Both the position numbers and the translations under genes were made by a program. DNA of 64,000 nt. Origin: Kiloniella laminariae DSM 19542 (GTDB lineage Bacteria > Pseudomonadota > Alphaproteobacteria > Kiloniellales > Kiloniellaceae). The notes beneath the pieces were generated by a model. That model did no database searches, had not been told where the DNA came from, and worked only from the letters and a program-made list of their open reading frames with translations. Each line of letters begins with the position of its first letter. Position 1 is the first letter of the stretch. Below are positions 37,256 to 45,894 of this stretch, one piece after another. The DNA lies in contig NZ_KB893157.1 in assembly GCF_000374005.1 (NCBI RefSeq), positions 251,950-315,949 of the forward strand, given 5' to 3'.

Positions 37256-38311
37256 TCAGATGAGCGAGGGATTTTTGTCCCGGCGAACCAGAAACAGACT
37301 ATAAAGACTGGCGGTGAGGAAAAGAAGCCCCCCGGCCTGGTGCAGGGCAGCCAGAGTGATGGGGACAACCAGAAGCAGGGTCGAGATACCAAGAGACACC
37401 TGGATTATAGCCGCGAGCAACAGAAGGTTGAGGGCTCTGTTCAGGGTGGTTGAGCGCGGCAGACGCAAGGCAGAGAGCCAAATGCCAAGCGTCACGATAA
37501 AAGTGGTCACAGCCAGCAGGCGATGATTGAACTGAACGGCAGCCACGTTCTCGAAGATATTGACGTACCAAGGAGTGATGTCGTGATAGGCGGGCGGAAT
37601 AATCTGGCCTTCCATCAGAGGAAAGCTGTTGTAGATCATACCGGCATTAAGACCGGCGACCAGTCCGCCCGAAGCAATCGTTGTCACAATAAGCCAGGGA
37701 AGAAACGCGAGAGGGCGGTAAAGACGGGTGCTGGCTTCTGCGGACTTGTGACCGGGTTGGGGAAAGAGCAGGCCCAGGGCAACCCAGAAAAGATAGGCAT
37801 AAATGGCAAAAGCCGCGAGCAAGTGCGCGGTGAGGCGATATTGGCTGACATCTGTTCTGTCGGCGAAACCACTTGCAACCATGTACCAGCCAAGACCGCC
37901 CTGCAGGCCACCAAGCAAGAACATAAAGACCAGATGTGGTGCAAGCGGTTTCCTGATCTGTCCACGGAACCAGAACCAGAGGAAAGGAACAAGAAACACA
38001 ACACCGATGGCCCGACCCCAGAGACGATGGATGAACTCCCACCAGAAAATCCCTTTGAACTCTTCCAGACTCATTCCCGCATTTTCCTGCTGATATTCGG
38101 GAATCTGTTGATAGATGGCAAAAATCCTTTGCCATTCGTTTTCGGACAGGGGAGGAAGCGCGCCACCTACGGGGTTCCACTCCATAATCGACAGGCCGGA
38201 TTCAGTCAGGCGGGTAATCGCCCCGATGACGGCCATAATCAGAACCATCGCACAGCAAACCAGAAGCCAGATCGCAATGGGGCGGTCCTGTTGGCGGGTG
38301 TCTTTAGTCAT
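37256..38311 (-). CDS. ctaA: Heme A synthase (CtaA/Cox15)
   Basis: A 351-residue membrane enzyme with eight helices that oxidises heme O to heme A for cytochrome aa3 oxidases. Seen: ITRLTESGLSIMEWNPVGGALPP near the start (in part), EFIHRLWGRAIG with the first heme-ligand histidine, VQFNHRLLAV and AALHQAGGLLFL with others. This is the eukaryote-like form of alphaproteobacteria. The downstream COG0523 GTPase is 11 bp away. The oxidase genes are not in the window. Confidence 0.93.
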   Translation of the reverse strand: MTKDTRQQDRPIAIWLLVCCAMVLIMAVIGAITRLTESGLSIMEWNPVGGALPPLSENEWQRIFAIYQQIPEYQQENAGMSLEEFKGIFWWEFIHRLWGRAIGVVFLVPFLWFWFRGQIRKPLAPHLVFMFLLGGLQGGLGWYMVASGFADRTDVSQYRLTAHLLAAFAIYAYLFWVALGLLFPQPGHKSAEASTRLYRPLAFLPWLIVTTIASGGLVAGLNAGMIYNSFPLMEGQIIPPAYHDITPWYVNIFENVAAVQFNHRLLAVTTFIVTLGIWLSALRLPRSTTLNRALNLLLLAAIIQVSLGISTLLLVVPITLAALHQAGGLLFLTASLYSLFLVRRDKNPSLI

Positions 38312-38421
38312 TCTCAGTCCAATTGACGAATAGAGTTACACTTGGGTTTTATAGAGAGAATCCGGGGGGGTTCAAGACAGGATAACGTTCACCCCAACAG
38401 GACGATGCAAGAGGTGGGAAC

Positions 38422-39132
38422 TTAACGGCCTGATGCCGGGGTGATCCTGCAGGAGGGTAGCTGAAGATGATGCGTGATCTTGCCAGCCTGATCTTTGAGA
38501 GACAGCCGTATTCCCGGGGTGTCGGCTCTGTAAGTTATCACTGGTATCAAAGACAGTTGTTGCAGCTTTATCAGGTCATCAGAAAAGCCTTCATTCTGTG
38601 GCAGCTGTAGTTCTATCAGGTCAAGGTCGCTAAAATTCTGCCGCTTGGTAGTCTCCCATTGGTCCGGCCGTTTTGTACCGGGAGACTGGAAAACCATCGG
38701 ATGCCTGGGGTCCTGACTTGAGAGGCTGACGGGAATTGCCATGCCGGGAGGCAGGTAGGGCGGGCAGTAATCCCACGTTGCCAGAGGAAAGAGGGAATGG
38801 GCAGTCCGTCGCAACGCCAGCCCAAAGGGAGAAGCCCCATTTGTTTTCCAGTGAGCACGTTCGGCCAGAGCTGTCCTGGCGATCAAGGGGCTGCGGGCCT
38901 CTTGCTCGTCTGTGAGCCACAGGAGTTCGAGATAACAGTTATCAAAACAATAACAGATGTTGGCTGTTCCCTGCCCGGGATGCTCCCGTTGGTAACTTTC
39001 CTGCACACCTGCCTGTTCCAGCAGGCTTGCCTCAAGCGGTTTCGTTTCTCCGTCCTCAAGTGTGACAAAAACAAAGACATGGTCAAGTTCTGGCATTGCA
39101 GGTACGGGAGGTTGGTCCGGAAGGTCAGGCAT
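38422..39132 (-). CDS. Glyoxalase-like (VOC) domain protein
   Basis: A 236-residue protein. It opens with the VOC-type strand ELDHVFVFV, followed by CYCFDNCYLELLWL, and resembles the 'Glyoxalase_3' type of DUF4172-free VOC proteins used in many proteobacteria. Substrate unknown. An in-frame ATG at 39096 would start directly before the VOC strand. It is 110 bp upstream of ctaA on the same strand. Confidence 0.68.
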   Translation of the reverse strand: MPDLPDQPPVPAMPELDHVFVFVTLEDGETKPLEASLLEQAGVQESYQREHPGQGTANICYCFDNCYLELLWLTDEQEARSPLIARTALAERAHWKTNGASPFGLALRRTAHSLFPLATWDYCPPYLPPGMAIPVSLSSQDPRHPMVFQSPGTKRPDQWETTKRQNFSDLDLIELQLPQNEGFSDDLIKLQQLSLIPVITYRADTPGIRLSLKDQAGKITHHLQLPSCRITPASGR

Positions 39133-39160
39133 AGGGGAGGCAATCTTGGCATGAATATAA

Positions 39161-39197
39161 AAAATAAGAGGAAAGTGCTGTAAACTTTCCTCTTATT
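39161..39197 (-). terminator. Intrinsic terminator of the TerB gene
   Basis: Perfect 14-bp inverted repeat AATAAGAGGAAAGT (39163-39176) and ACTTTCCTCTTATT (39184-39197) with a 7-nt loop, followed on the minus strand by a T run. It directly follows the TerB stop and precedes the VOC gene. Confidence 0.85.
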
Positions 39198-39215
39198 CGG
39201 GCTTGAATTCGAAGG

Positions 39216-39620
39216 TCAGACTGAAGTGTAGCGAGCCCGGGTGCCGCGCTCGATCGCGGCAGCAACAAGACGCTCAACATTCAGCGTATGACGGAGAATT
39301 TCCAGCAGCCGGAGTTCTTCCTGGCTGGCAAAGCCGTCGGCAGCGACGACTTCCAGAGCAAGAGCGTAGGCGGTTTCATGAAGTTTTTCCGGCAGGGCTT
39401 TGGCAGCCTGCGCGATAACTTCCTCAAAGCCGTCTTCTCCACCCAGAAGTTCGGCGCAGGCATTGGCGTCCTTGGGCAGGTCATCCGGATTATAGCCTTT
39501 GAAAACCGGAAGAAATTTCACGATTTCGCCAATGGTCTGCAATTCGGAATCCGTCATGTCGCTATCAGCAGCTGATGCGAGAACCATAATGTAGACAAGT
39601 GCGGTTCTATAATCGGTCAT
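39216..39620 (-). CDS. TerB-family protein
   Basis: A 134-residue all-alpha protein: ALVYIMVLASAADSDMTDSEL and ALEVVAADGFASQEELRLLEIL are the paired acidic repeats of TerB, which bind calcium in relatives. Tellurite-resistance naming is historical; stand-alone TerB proteins act in stress responses of unknown kind. The start ATG 39620 fits an AGGA about 9-10 nt upstream; the in-frame extension to 39707 has no homology look. Confidence 0.78.
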   Translation of the reverse strand: MTDYRTALVYIMVLASAADSDMTDSELQTIGEIVKFLPVFKGYNPDDLPKDANACAELLGGEDGFEEVIAQAAKALPEKLHETAYALALEVVAADGFASQEELRLLEILRHTLNVERLVAAAIERGTRARYTSV

Positions 39621-39785
39621 TAAGGAACGTCCTTTTACCTTTTTGTGTTTATGTACTGACTGGCCTGGAAATCCAAACTCCACATGGTGAAGCGAGCCCA
39701 AAAGCAATCCCCTTGGTGATACTATACCAGCCCCTTGTCGGAAAGGCCTAGAGAAGTCTTTGTCGAATGTGGACGCTGGTGTTGA

Positions 39786-40604
39786 TCAGAGCTGTTGATA
39801 GACAAAATCGGCAAGCTGGGAGAGTTCCTGGCGATTCAACTCGCCAACCAGGGCATATCCCAAGGGGCCATCATACCAGTAGAAGGCTCTGGTGGTGCCC
39901 GCTTCGTGATAGCGGAAGGCTGTTTCTTTACTGTCTGATTGTCTGGACAGATACAGCGTAATCCGGTTTTTATCCGCGTTTTGATACATAAACTGTGCTG
40001 CAGGCCCGTTGCTGGAAGGCAGCAGGCGCCCGCCGACGAGTTGGAATCCTGCTGTGGACAGATCCGGAATGGAGAGGGGCACTTCCATACGATTGGAGAG
40101 CCATTTGGCAAGATGGCTTTCCTCATTAGCCAGGACCTCGACCGGGTGCCTTGCTTCGGGAGTGTAGACCCAGTGTGCTTCCAGTGCAGGTTGGGTGAAA
40201 TCGTCATTCTGGGTGGTTTGAATGCCTGATGTCAGAAAAGGAACGGAATTGTACGAAAGGTATTCATGACCAAGCCATCCTCCGCTGCCTCCGATGGCAA
40301 GCCATAGAACAGCAGCGGCAATCCGGGACCCGATGCGTGAGGTTTTCCTTGTGGCGAGGGAAGGGGGGGGGATGTTTACTGCCAAAGGTTCGCCGGGAAA
40401 CAGCTGTGGCGGGATCACTTCTTCCGTTTTGTGGTCAAACAGGGCCCGGAGCCCGAGAGTCTGTTTTTGCCAGGAAGCGACCCGCTCAGCATCTTCGGGG
40501 TGTGTGGATAACCAGAGCTCTACGCGTTTTTTCTCCGCTGTAGTTAGCTCGCCGTCTACATAAGCATGGAGAAGGTCGGAGCCTTCGAATTTATGTTTGT
40601 TCAT
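39786..40604 (-). CDS. Anti-sigma factor, membrane-anchored
   Basis: A 272-residue protein with the anti-sigma N-terminal pattern LLHAYVDGELTTAEKKRVELW, a single transmembrane helix (about residues 93-112, RIAAAVLWLAIGGSGGW) and a periplasmic domain of about 150 residues. No zinc-binding cysteines are present, so it is not a ZAS-type factor. It overlaps the sigma gene by ATGA, the hallmark of a sigma/anti-sigma pair. Confidence 0.82.
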   Translation of the reverse strand: MNKHKFEGSDLLHAYVDGELTTAEKKRVELWLSTHPEDAERVASWQKQTLGLRALFDHKTEEVIPPQLFPGEPLAVNIPPPSLATRKTSRIGSRIAAAVLWLAIGGSGGWLGHEYLSYNSVPFLTSGIQTTQNDDFTQPALEAHWVYTPEARHPVEVLANEESHLAKWLSNRMEVPLSIPDLSTAGFQLVGGRLLPSSNGPAAQFMYQNADKNRITLYLSRQSDSKETAFRYHEAGTTRAFYWYDGPLGYALVGELNRQELSQLADFVYQQL

Positions 40605-41131
40605 TTGACCCGCCTTATGTTTGTGCTTGTTTCAGCGGTTCCTGAAGTTTTATGGCGGAGCGTTTCCCGGGCGCGGGAAAGGCGTGACATAACCGTGCCG
40701 AGGGGGAGTTCAAGTGTCGTTGCTGCCTCTTGATAGGAAAAGCCTTCGAGGCAGACTAACAACAGGATCTGTTTTTGTTCCTCTGGCAGCTGGGCGATGG
40801 CAGCTTCGAGATCCTGTAAATAAAGATGATCGATCTGGTTGGCAGGGCTTTGTGCCGCTGCAGCAGTGATATCAGCTTCGCTTGTGGTGTCTGAGGTTTT
40901 CAAAAAATCTCTCTTGTCTGCCCGTACTTGATTAAGATGGATATTGCTCAGGATTCTGTACAGCCAGGTTTTCAGATTTCCCTCTCCCCGCCATTGGGCG
41001 CGATGCGCCAATCCTTTTTCGAGGCAGTCCTGAACGAGGTCATCGGCCAGAGACGAGTCCCTGACCAGTGCAAAAGCATAGCGCCGCAATGTCGGAATTG
41101 CTTTGGTCAGCTGTTCTAGAAACTCGTCCAT
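40601..41131 (-). CDS. ECF-family RNA polymerase sigma factor
   Basis: A 176-residue sigma-70 of the ECF type with only regions 2 and 4: RYAFALVRDSSLADDLVQDC then NLKTWLYRILSNIHLNQVR for region 2, and EGFSYQEAATTLELPLGTV for region 4. It is held inactive by the adjacent anti-sigma factor until a cell-envelope signal. ATG 41131 is preferred to TTG 41161. The secreted protein gene directly upstream on the same strand may be a target or part of the same transcript. Confidence 0.88.
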   Translation of the reverse strand: MDEFLEQLTKAIPTLRRYAFALVRDSSLADDLVQDCLEKGLAHRAQWRGEGNLKTWLYRILSNIHLNQVRADKRDFLKTSDTTSEADITAAAAQSPANQIDHLYLQDLEAAIAQLPEEQKQILLLVCLEGFSYQEAATTLELPLGTVMSRLSRARETLRHKTSGTAETSTNIRRVK

Positions 41132-41249
41132 ATCTGTCCCTGATCCGGTGCCAATCGGCAAGCGGGTTTGCCAGCCTCTGCTGTTTCCAGTCTCTGTTAT
41201 TCCTGGAGCAGAGAGGCAATACCTGTATTTGCGCTATATCCGGCAGGAA

Positions 41250-41654
41250 TCAGGGTTTTGCAACGTGCCAGACATCTTTGAAGTTGTCGCCAGTCACATC
41301 ACCGGGCTTTTTATCCTGTACCCAGCCGTAAAGTGCTTTGCCTTTATATGCCCACTGTTGCGCGCCATCATCCCGTGTAATTTTTGTGAAATCGTTCGTT
41401 TCTGCTGTTTCACCTGCTGCGAGAAGGGGCGGCCATGCTTGGGCACAACCACCGTTGCAGGCAGACTTTCCATCAGAATCATTGGCAAAAGTATATAGGG
41501 TCATACCTTTGTTGTCCGTCAGGACAGGACCAAGTGATGTTTCGCCTGTGCTAACGACGCCGCTTAGTTCCTGAGCATAGACCGCACCAAAGAAACTGGT
41601 ACTGGCAAACAGTAATGAAGCTGATAGGGCAAGGATGTTAAGTGTCGGTTTCAT
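41250..41654 (-). CDS. Secreted protein with YxFWYxxD repeats (COG4315-like)
   Basis: A 134-residue protein with a signal peptide (ILALSASLLFASTSFFGAVYA) and two repeats of the PF03640 type: KGMTLYTFANDSDGKSAC and KALYGWVQDKKPGD. Cysteines in CNGGCAQAWPPL probably form a disulfide. The family is unassigned and is often found near ECF sigma factors, as here. A perfect 7-bp hairpin TGCCCCC-AATC-GGGGGCA (41677-41694) lies in its leader. Confidence 0.75.
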   Translation of the reverse strand: MKPTLNILALSASLLFASTSFFGAVYAQELSGVVSTGETSLGPVLTDNKGMTLYTFANDSDGKSACNGGCAQAWPPLLAAGETAETNDFTKITRDDGAQQWAYKGKALYGWVQDKKPGDVTGDNFKDVWHVAKP

Positions 41655-41676
41655 GAGAATAGTATCCTTCTGGTAG

Positions 41677-41694
41677 TGCCCCCAATCGGGGGCA
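41677..41694. promoter_or_regulatory. GC-rich inverted repeat in the leader of the COG4315-like gene
   Basis: TGCCCCC, loop AATC, GGGGGCA, about 23 bp before the start codon. Its closeness to the start suggests a hairpin in the leader RNA or an operator. No T tract follows, so it is not a terminator. Confidence 0.35.
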
Positions 41695-41746
41695 GGTAAA
41701 GGTTAGACACCTCAGAAGCAGATTTATTCCAGCAATGTTGAAATAT

Positions 41747-42370
41747 TTATTTGGATATCGCCAAAAGTCCACCTGCCCCGATAAGCAGGCTGCCACTGGT
41801 CCGGTTCATAATTTTCTGCCCCCGGACTGTCCGGGTGAGAAACGCCAGCTGTCTTCCCGAAACCGCATAAAGGATCAGGGCAATGATTTCGAGCACAGTG
41901 AAAGTTATGCCCATGATGCCGAACTGGGGAAGCATGGGGGTGTCCGCGACCAGAAACTGAGGGAAAAAGGCGGTGAAAATCAGGATTGCCTTCGGGTTTG
42001 TGATGGCAACAAAGAACTCCTGACGAATGATGTTTCGGGTCGAAACTTTCTGTTCTTTTGTAAACGCGCTGTCACTTATTGCCTCGGGCTGGCTACGCCA
42101 GAGACGATATCCGAGATAAACCAGATAGAGAGCTCCGGCAATTTTGAGAAGATAAAAGGCTGTTACAGATGTGGAGAGAATTGCGCCGAGGCCCGTTGCG
42201 GTCAAAAATATCAGAATACTGAATGCCAGAAGCCGTCCCACACCGCCCTTCAGGGCGTAGAGAAGGCCATATCGCAGGCCATTGGTCATGGCGAGCATGT
42301 TGTTGGGGCCTGGCAGTACATTCAGGGCAAAGGCGGCTGGGACAAAAAGTAACCAGAGTTCGAGAGACAT
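41747..42370 (-). CDS. LysE/RhtB-family amino-acid exporter
   Basis: A 207-residue protein with about six helices. FALNVLPGPNNMLAMTNGLRYG is the LysE family's N-terminal signature (quoted in part), and NPKAILIFTAFFPQF the conserved middle motif. It would export an amino acid or related amine; the substrate is not predictable. It is monocistronic. Confidence 0.88.
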   Translation of the reverse strand: MSLELWLLFVPAAFALNVLPGPNNMLAMTNGLRYGLLYALKGGVGRLLAFSILIFLTATGLGAILSTSVTAFYLLKIAGALYLVYLGYRLWRSQPEAISDSAFTKEQKVSTRNIIRQEFFVAITNPKAILIFTAFFPQFLVADTPMLPQFGIMGITFTVLEIIALILYAVSGRQLAFLTRTVRGQKIMNRTSGSLLIGAGGLLAISK

Positions 42371-42503
42371 TTTCGGGATCCTGGAGATGGTTCAGGAAAT
42401 GAGCCTATCGCCAAAAACCGTGCTTGTATAGATTGCTTGCGAGCTTCCGGAATTGTCAGGAGACACGGTCTGTAGAGGGGCTGGTGGGCTCGGCCATAAA
42501 TGA

Positions 42504-42530
42504 CAAAAGGTCGCCCTGGGCGACCTTTGA
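42504..42530 (-). terminator. Intrinsic terminator of tRNA-Pro
   Basis: Ten-bp perfect stem AAAGGTCGCC (42506-42515) and GGCGACCTTT (42519-42528) with a 3-nt loop, followed by TTTTG on the minus strand. Confidence 0.85.
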
Positions 42531-42552
42531 ATGTCAATCTTCTAGCGAAGAT

Positions 42553-42629
<77 letters not shown>

Positions 42630-42786
42630 ATCCGGAGTGAGGTTTATGCTTCCTCTTTTCCTTTTGCAAGAAAAAAATAAAGGAAAATTTTCTTGAGGAT
42701 AATAATGCAGCCAGGACAGGCATTTTATGTCCAGGAAAGAAGCTGTGTGTCGGGTCGCGGGGGTGAGGGTATCCGGTATGGATCTG

Positions 42787-45585
42787 TTATTTGACAGCAG
42801 GTGGGGCAAAGAAACTCCTGATCTGTTGCACCGTTTCCGCCAGCCCGATTTTCTGGATAGAGACTCCTTCGGGAAAGGCGTTCTGGAGTCTGCTGGGCAT
42901 CATCGGATCAAGCAGAACAAAGACACCCCGGTCATTGGCTCGGCGGACAAGACGACCGTAAGCCTGCTTCAGTTTGAGACGTGTCTGGCTGTCATTGTAC
43001 CTGTTGCCGCCAAAATGTTCTTTGCGGGCTCGGTGCTGGATGGTTGGTCGTGGCCAGGGAACCCGGTCAAAAACGATCAGACGCAGGGAATCGCCAGGAA
43101 CATCAACACCGTCGCGAACGGCATCGGTTCCAAGCAGGGAGGAATTTCTTTCGGCCCGGAAAATATCAATCAGGGTGGAGGTGTCGAGATTATCCATATG
43201 CTGGCTGTAAAGTGTCAATCCGGCCCGATCAAGTTCGGGTCCGATTTTCTGGTGCACATTACGGAGTCTGGAAATCGCGGTGAACAGGCCGAGTGCGCCT
43301 CCTTGTGAGGCCAGGAACAGCTCGCGATAGGCGGCCGCGACCTGTTCCATATCATCCTTGCGCACATCGTTGATGATGAAGACGCGGGTTTGATCCACGT
43401 AATCATAGGGTGATTTGAACTTCACCCGGATCGGATTGCCGGGCACAAAAGAAGCTCCGGTACGGCGCTCAGCCCCGATCCAGTCACCTTCTTCGCTGCC
43501 GCTGCCTTCTGTCAGGGTTGCCGAGGTGATAACCGTGCCGTGTGCTTGCGCCAACAGTGTATTTGCCAGGGGTTTGGTGGGGTCAATCCAGTGACGGTGC
43601 AAGCCAACGTCTAAATCTTTTCCGCCAGCTCTTTCAACCGAGAACCAGTCGGTGAACTCTTCAGGGGTTTCGTCTTCAAGGGCATCAAGCATGGAAACCC
43701 AGGCCTGGACCTGATTACTGCCGCGTTGTTCCAGGCTTTTACAGGCTGCTTCTATTCTGCGCCGGGTATCGCTATCGAGCTCATCGGCTTCGGTATCCAG
43801 GCGCTGTTCCAGCCTGCGGCGCAGGTTTTTGATTGGTTCAAGCAGCTCTTTCAAGGCGGTTTTCAGCTCAAGGGCGGTCTCAAGCAAACCCGGAACAGAA
43901 GGTTTTGTCTCGGTCTCCAGGCTGTAGGGGGAATTTTCTGGATCAGTCCGAGCGTAAACCTGGGTACGAACATGCGCCAGAAAGCTTTCCATAGGACCAA
44001 CGGGGAGATTATCTTCCAGCCGATTAACCCAGCCATCTCCAGTAAGGTGACGTGCTGCGTGAATGGTTTCTGTAACAAGCTCTCCTGTGCGCGGATCTGT
44101 TGCAATCAGGTCCTCGAGACGTTTTTTCAGGCCACGGGCTCGGCTGGCAGAGCGGGTTGTGCTGCTTTCGACGCCAGTAAGCCAGCGGCGCAGCTCCTGG
44201 CTTTCCTGAGCTGTGAGGTGGGCAGAAAAAGCGGCATCCGCGGCATCAAACAGATGATGCCCCTCGTCAAAAACATAGTGGCTGGGCAGATTGCCTTCAT
44301 CCCGTCCACCGCCCATGGCGGCCTGAACCATGACGAGGGCATGGTTGGCGACAACAATATTGGCCCGCTTGGCTTTACGGATGTTTCGTTCGATGTAACA
44401 GCGGCTGTAGTGAGGGCAGGCTGAATAGATACATTCGCCCCGGCGGTCGGTTAAGCCCGTGGTCCTGCTTCGGCCGACGAGGTCGGACAGCCAGCCGGGG
44501 AAGTCTCCGCCGACCATGTCGCCATTGCGGGACCGACCGGCCCAGCGTGCCATTAACCCGATGGCAATGGCGTCATTGGGGCGAGCTGGCAAGGCCTGGG
44601 TTGCCTCGGCAAGATTGAGCAAACAGAGATAATTTTCCCGCCCCTTGCGGATGACGACCCGTTTTGCCTTGTCGTAACGTTCGGGAAAAAGACGGTCCAG
44701 TTCACTGTCGATCTGGGTTTGCAAGTTTCTGGTATAGGTCGAGATCCAGACCGGGGCGCCGTTTTTTTCTGCCCAGATGCTGGCGGGGGCAATATAGCCG
44801 AGGGTTTTTCCGACACCTGTACCAGCCTCGGCGAGCAAAATATTGGGCTCTCCAGCAATATTTCTGGGCGCGAAGGCACTGGCAACTGCAGAAGCATAAT
44901 CAGCCTGTTGTGGCCGTGATTCTGCTTCTTCCCCGAGGAGCTCTGCCAAGCGATTACGGGATTCTTCTGGGCTGACCGACAGTTGGCGCGGGGGATCTTC
45001 CGGCGCATGATCACTCCATTCCTCGAGACGTTCCCATACATTGAGCCCTCTTCCCGGTCGGGAGGCCGGGGTGTGGAGATCCTCTTCCCCCATAGCCGCG
45101 AGAACAGCCGGACCCCAGAGCCAGCCACCCATCATCATGGTACGGGCTACATCAGCGGCATAGGGATCAAAGCTCCTGCCGCGCGAAGCCAGCTCACGCA
45201 ACAGCAGCTCAGCTGTTTGATAAAGGAGGAGTGTGGCCGCTTCAATGGATGTTGGCTCCGGGGCGCCGATAAAGGTGGCAAGCCCCCGGGGGGTCGGGGT
45301 ACAGGCGGCTGTCGGTCGGACAAAAGCTATCAGTTCAAGAACATCATAGGCGAGGAAAGGCTCTACTCCCAGACGCTGTGCTGTAGCTCTGGCGTGGCAG
45401 ACAAAAGGAGGCTCGAGCGTGATCCGGGTAGCGATGTCGCTGTTGGCCAGGCGTTCGATCTCGCCATCCGGGCTGATCCAGACCGAAAAGCGCATACCCG
45501 AAAGCAGCAGCGGTGCTTTGGGCATCATCAGGCTGGTTGTTGTGCCTGCTGCCTGTGGTGCTGGATTGTCGTGGTCTGCAGTCAT
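42787..45585 (-). CDS. DinG-type ATP-dependent helicase (XPD-like)
   Basis: A 932-residue superfamily 2 helicase. Walker A EAGTGVGKTLGYIAPA, an FeS-cluster set of four cysteines (one in ENYLCLLNL, then ECIYSACPHYSRC), box II VFDEGHHLFDAAD (DEGH in place of DEAH) and the C-terminal LLGTDAVRDGVDVPGD plus QAYGRLVRRANDRG. The N-terminal 170 residues form an extra domain common in alphaproteobacteria. It unwinds 5'-3' at damaged or blocked forks. It is monocistronic and divergent from lysS. Confidence 0.9.
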   Translation of the reverse strand: MTADHDNPAPQAAGTTTSLMMPKAPLLLSGMRFSVWISPDGEIERLANSDIATRITLEPPFVCHARATAQRLGVEPFLAYDVLELIAFVRPTAACTPTPRGLATFIGAPEPTSIEAATLLLYQTAELLLRELASRGRSFDPYAADVARTMMMGGWLWGPAVLAAMGEEDLHTPASRPGRGLNVWERLEEWSDHAPEDPPRQLSVSPEESRNRLAELLGEEAESRPQQADYASAVASAFAPRNIAGEPNILLAEAGTGVGKTLGYIAPASIWAEKNGAPVWISTYTRNLQTQIDSELDRLFPERYDKAKRVVIRKGRENYLCLLNLAEATQALPARPNDAIAIGLMARWAGRSRNGDMVGGDFPGWLSDLVGRSRTTGLTDRRGECIYSACPHYSRCYIERNIRKAKRANIVVANHALVMVQAAMGGGRDEGNLPSHYVFDEGHHLFDAADAAFSAHLTAQESQELRRWLTGVESSTTRSASRARGLKKRLEDLIATDPRTGELVTETIHAARHLTGDGWVNRLEDNLPVGPMESFLAHVRTQVYARTDPENSPYSLETETKPSVPGLLETALELKTALKELLEPIKNLRRRLEQRLDTEADELDSDTRRRIEAACKSLEQRGSNQVQAWVSMLDALEDETPEEFTDWFSVERAGGKDLDVGLHRHWIDPTKPLANTLLAQAHGTVITSATLTEGSGSEEGDWIGAERRTGASFVPGNPIRVKFKSPYDYVDQTRVFIINDVRKDDMEQVAAAYRELFLASQGGALGLFTAISRLRNVHQKIGPELDRAGLTLYSQHMDNLDTSTLIDIFRAERNSSLLGTDAVRDGVDVPGDSLRLIVFDRVPWPRPTIQHRARKEHFGGNRYNDSQTRLKLKQAYGRLVRRANDRGVFVLLDPMMPSRLQNAFPEGVSIQKIGLAETVQQIRSFFAPPAVK

Positions 45586-45894
45586 TCTTGCCAGGTCAGG
45601 TTTTTAGGCCGGGTTTTTTCTTGCAGGTTTCTATATCAGGGCGGGACTGGCCTGGACAGCTATAAAAACCTGAAGATTAAACGCCATTTCATTTCTTATA
45701 GAACGGGGAGAGGATGATTGGCTACAGAAAAGAACAATTAGCGAACATGAGGTCTTTGCAGCCATTACTTTAATTGCCTATCGCGTGATTGTTGACGTGA
45801 GGGCCGTCTCAGCCTAATTTCCCGGGTCTGGACAGGTGTGCAGGGCACGCCAGCCGATTTCATTAGAACACCAGCCCTTGAGGGATTTTTTAAG
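45586..45894. other. Intergenic region between dinG-type helicase and lysS
   Basis: About 309 bp between two divergent genes; it must hold both promoters. I see a 19-codon open frame (45714-45773) after a GGGGAGAGG stretch, which could be a chance frame or a short leader peptide. No repeats, tRNA or clear terminator. Confidence 0.4.

Noticed and set aside
45714-45773. A 19-codon frame after GGGGAGAGG before lysS
   Set aside because: Spacing from the purine stretch to the ATG is short and there is no attenuator-like hairpin nearby; noted only in the gap entry.
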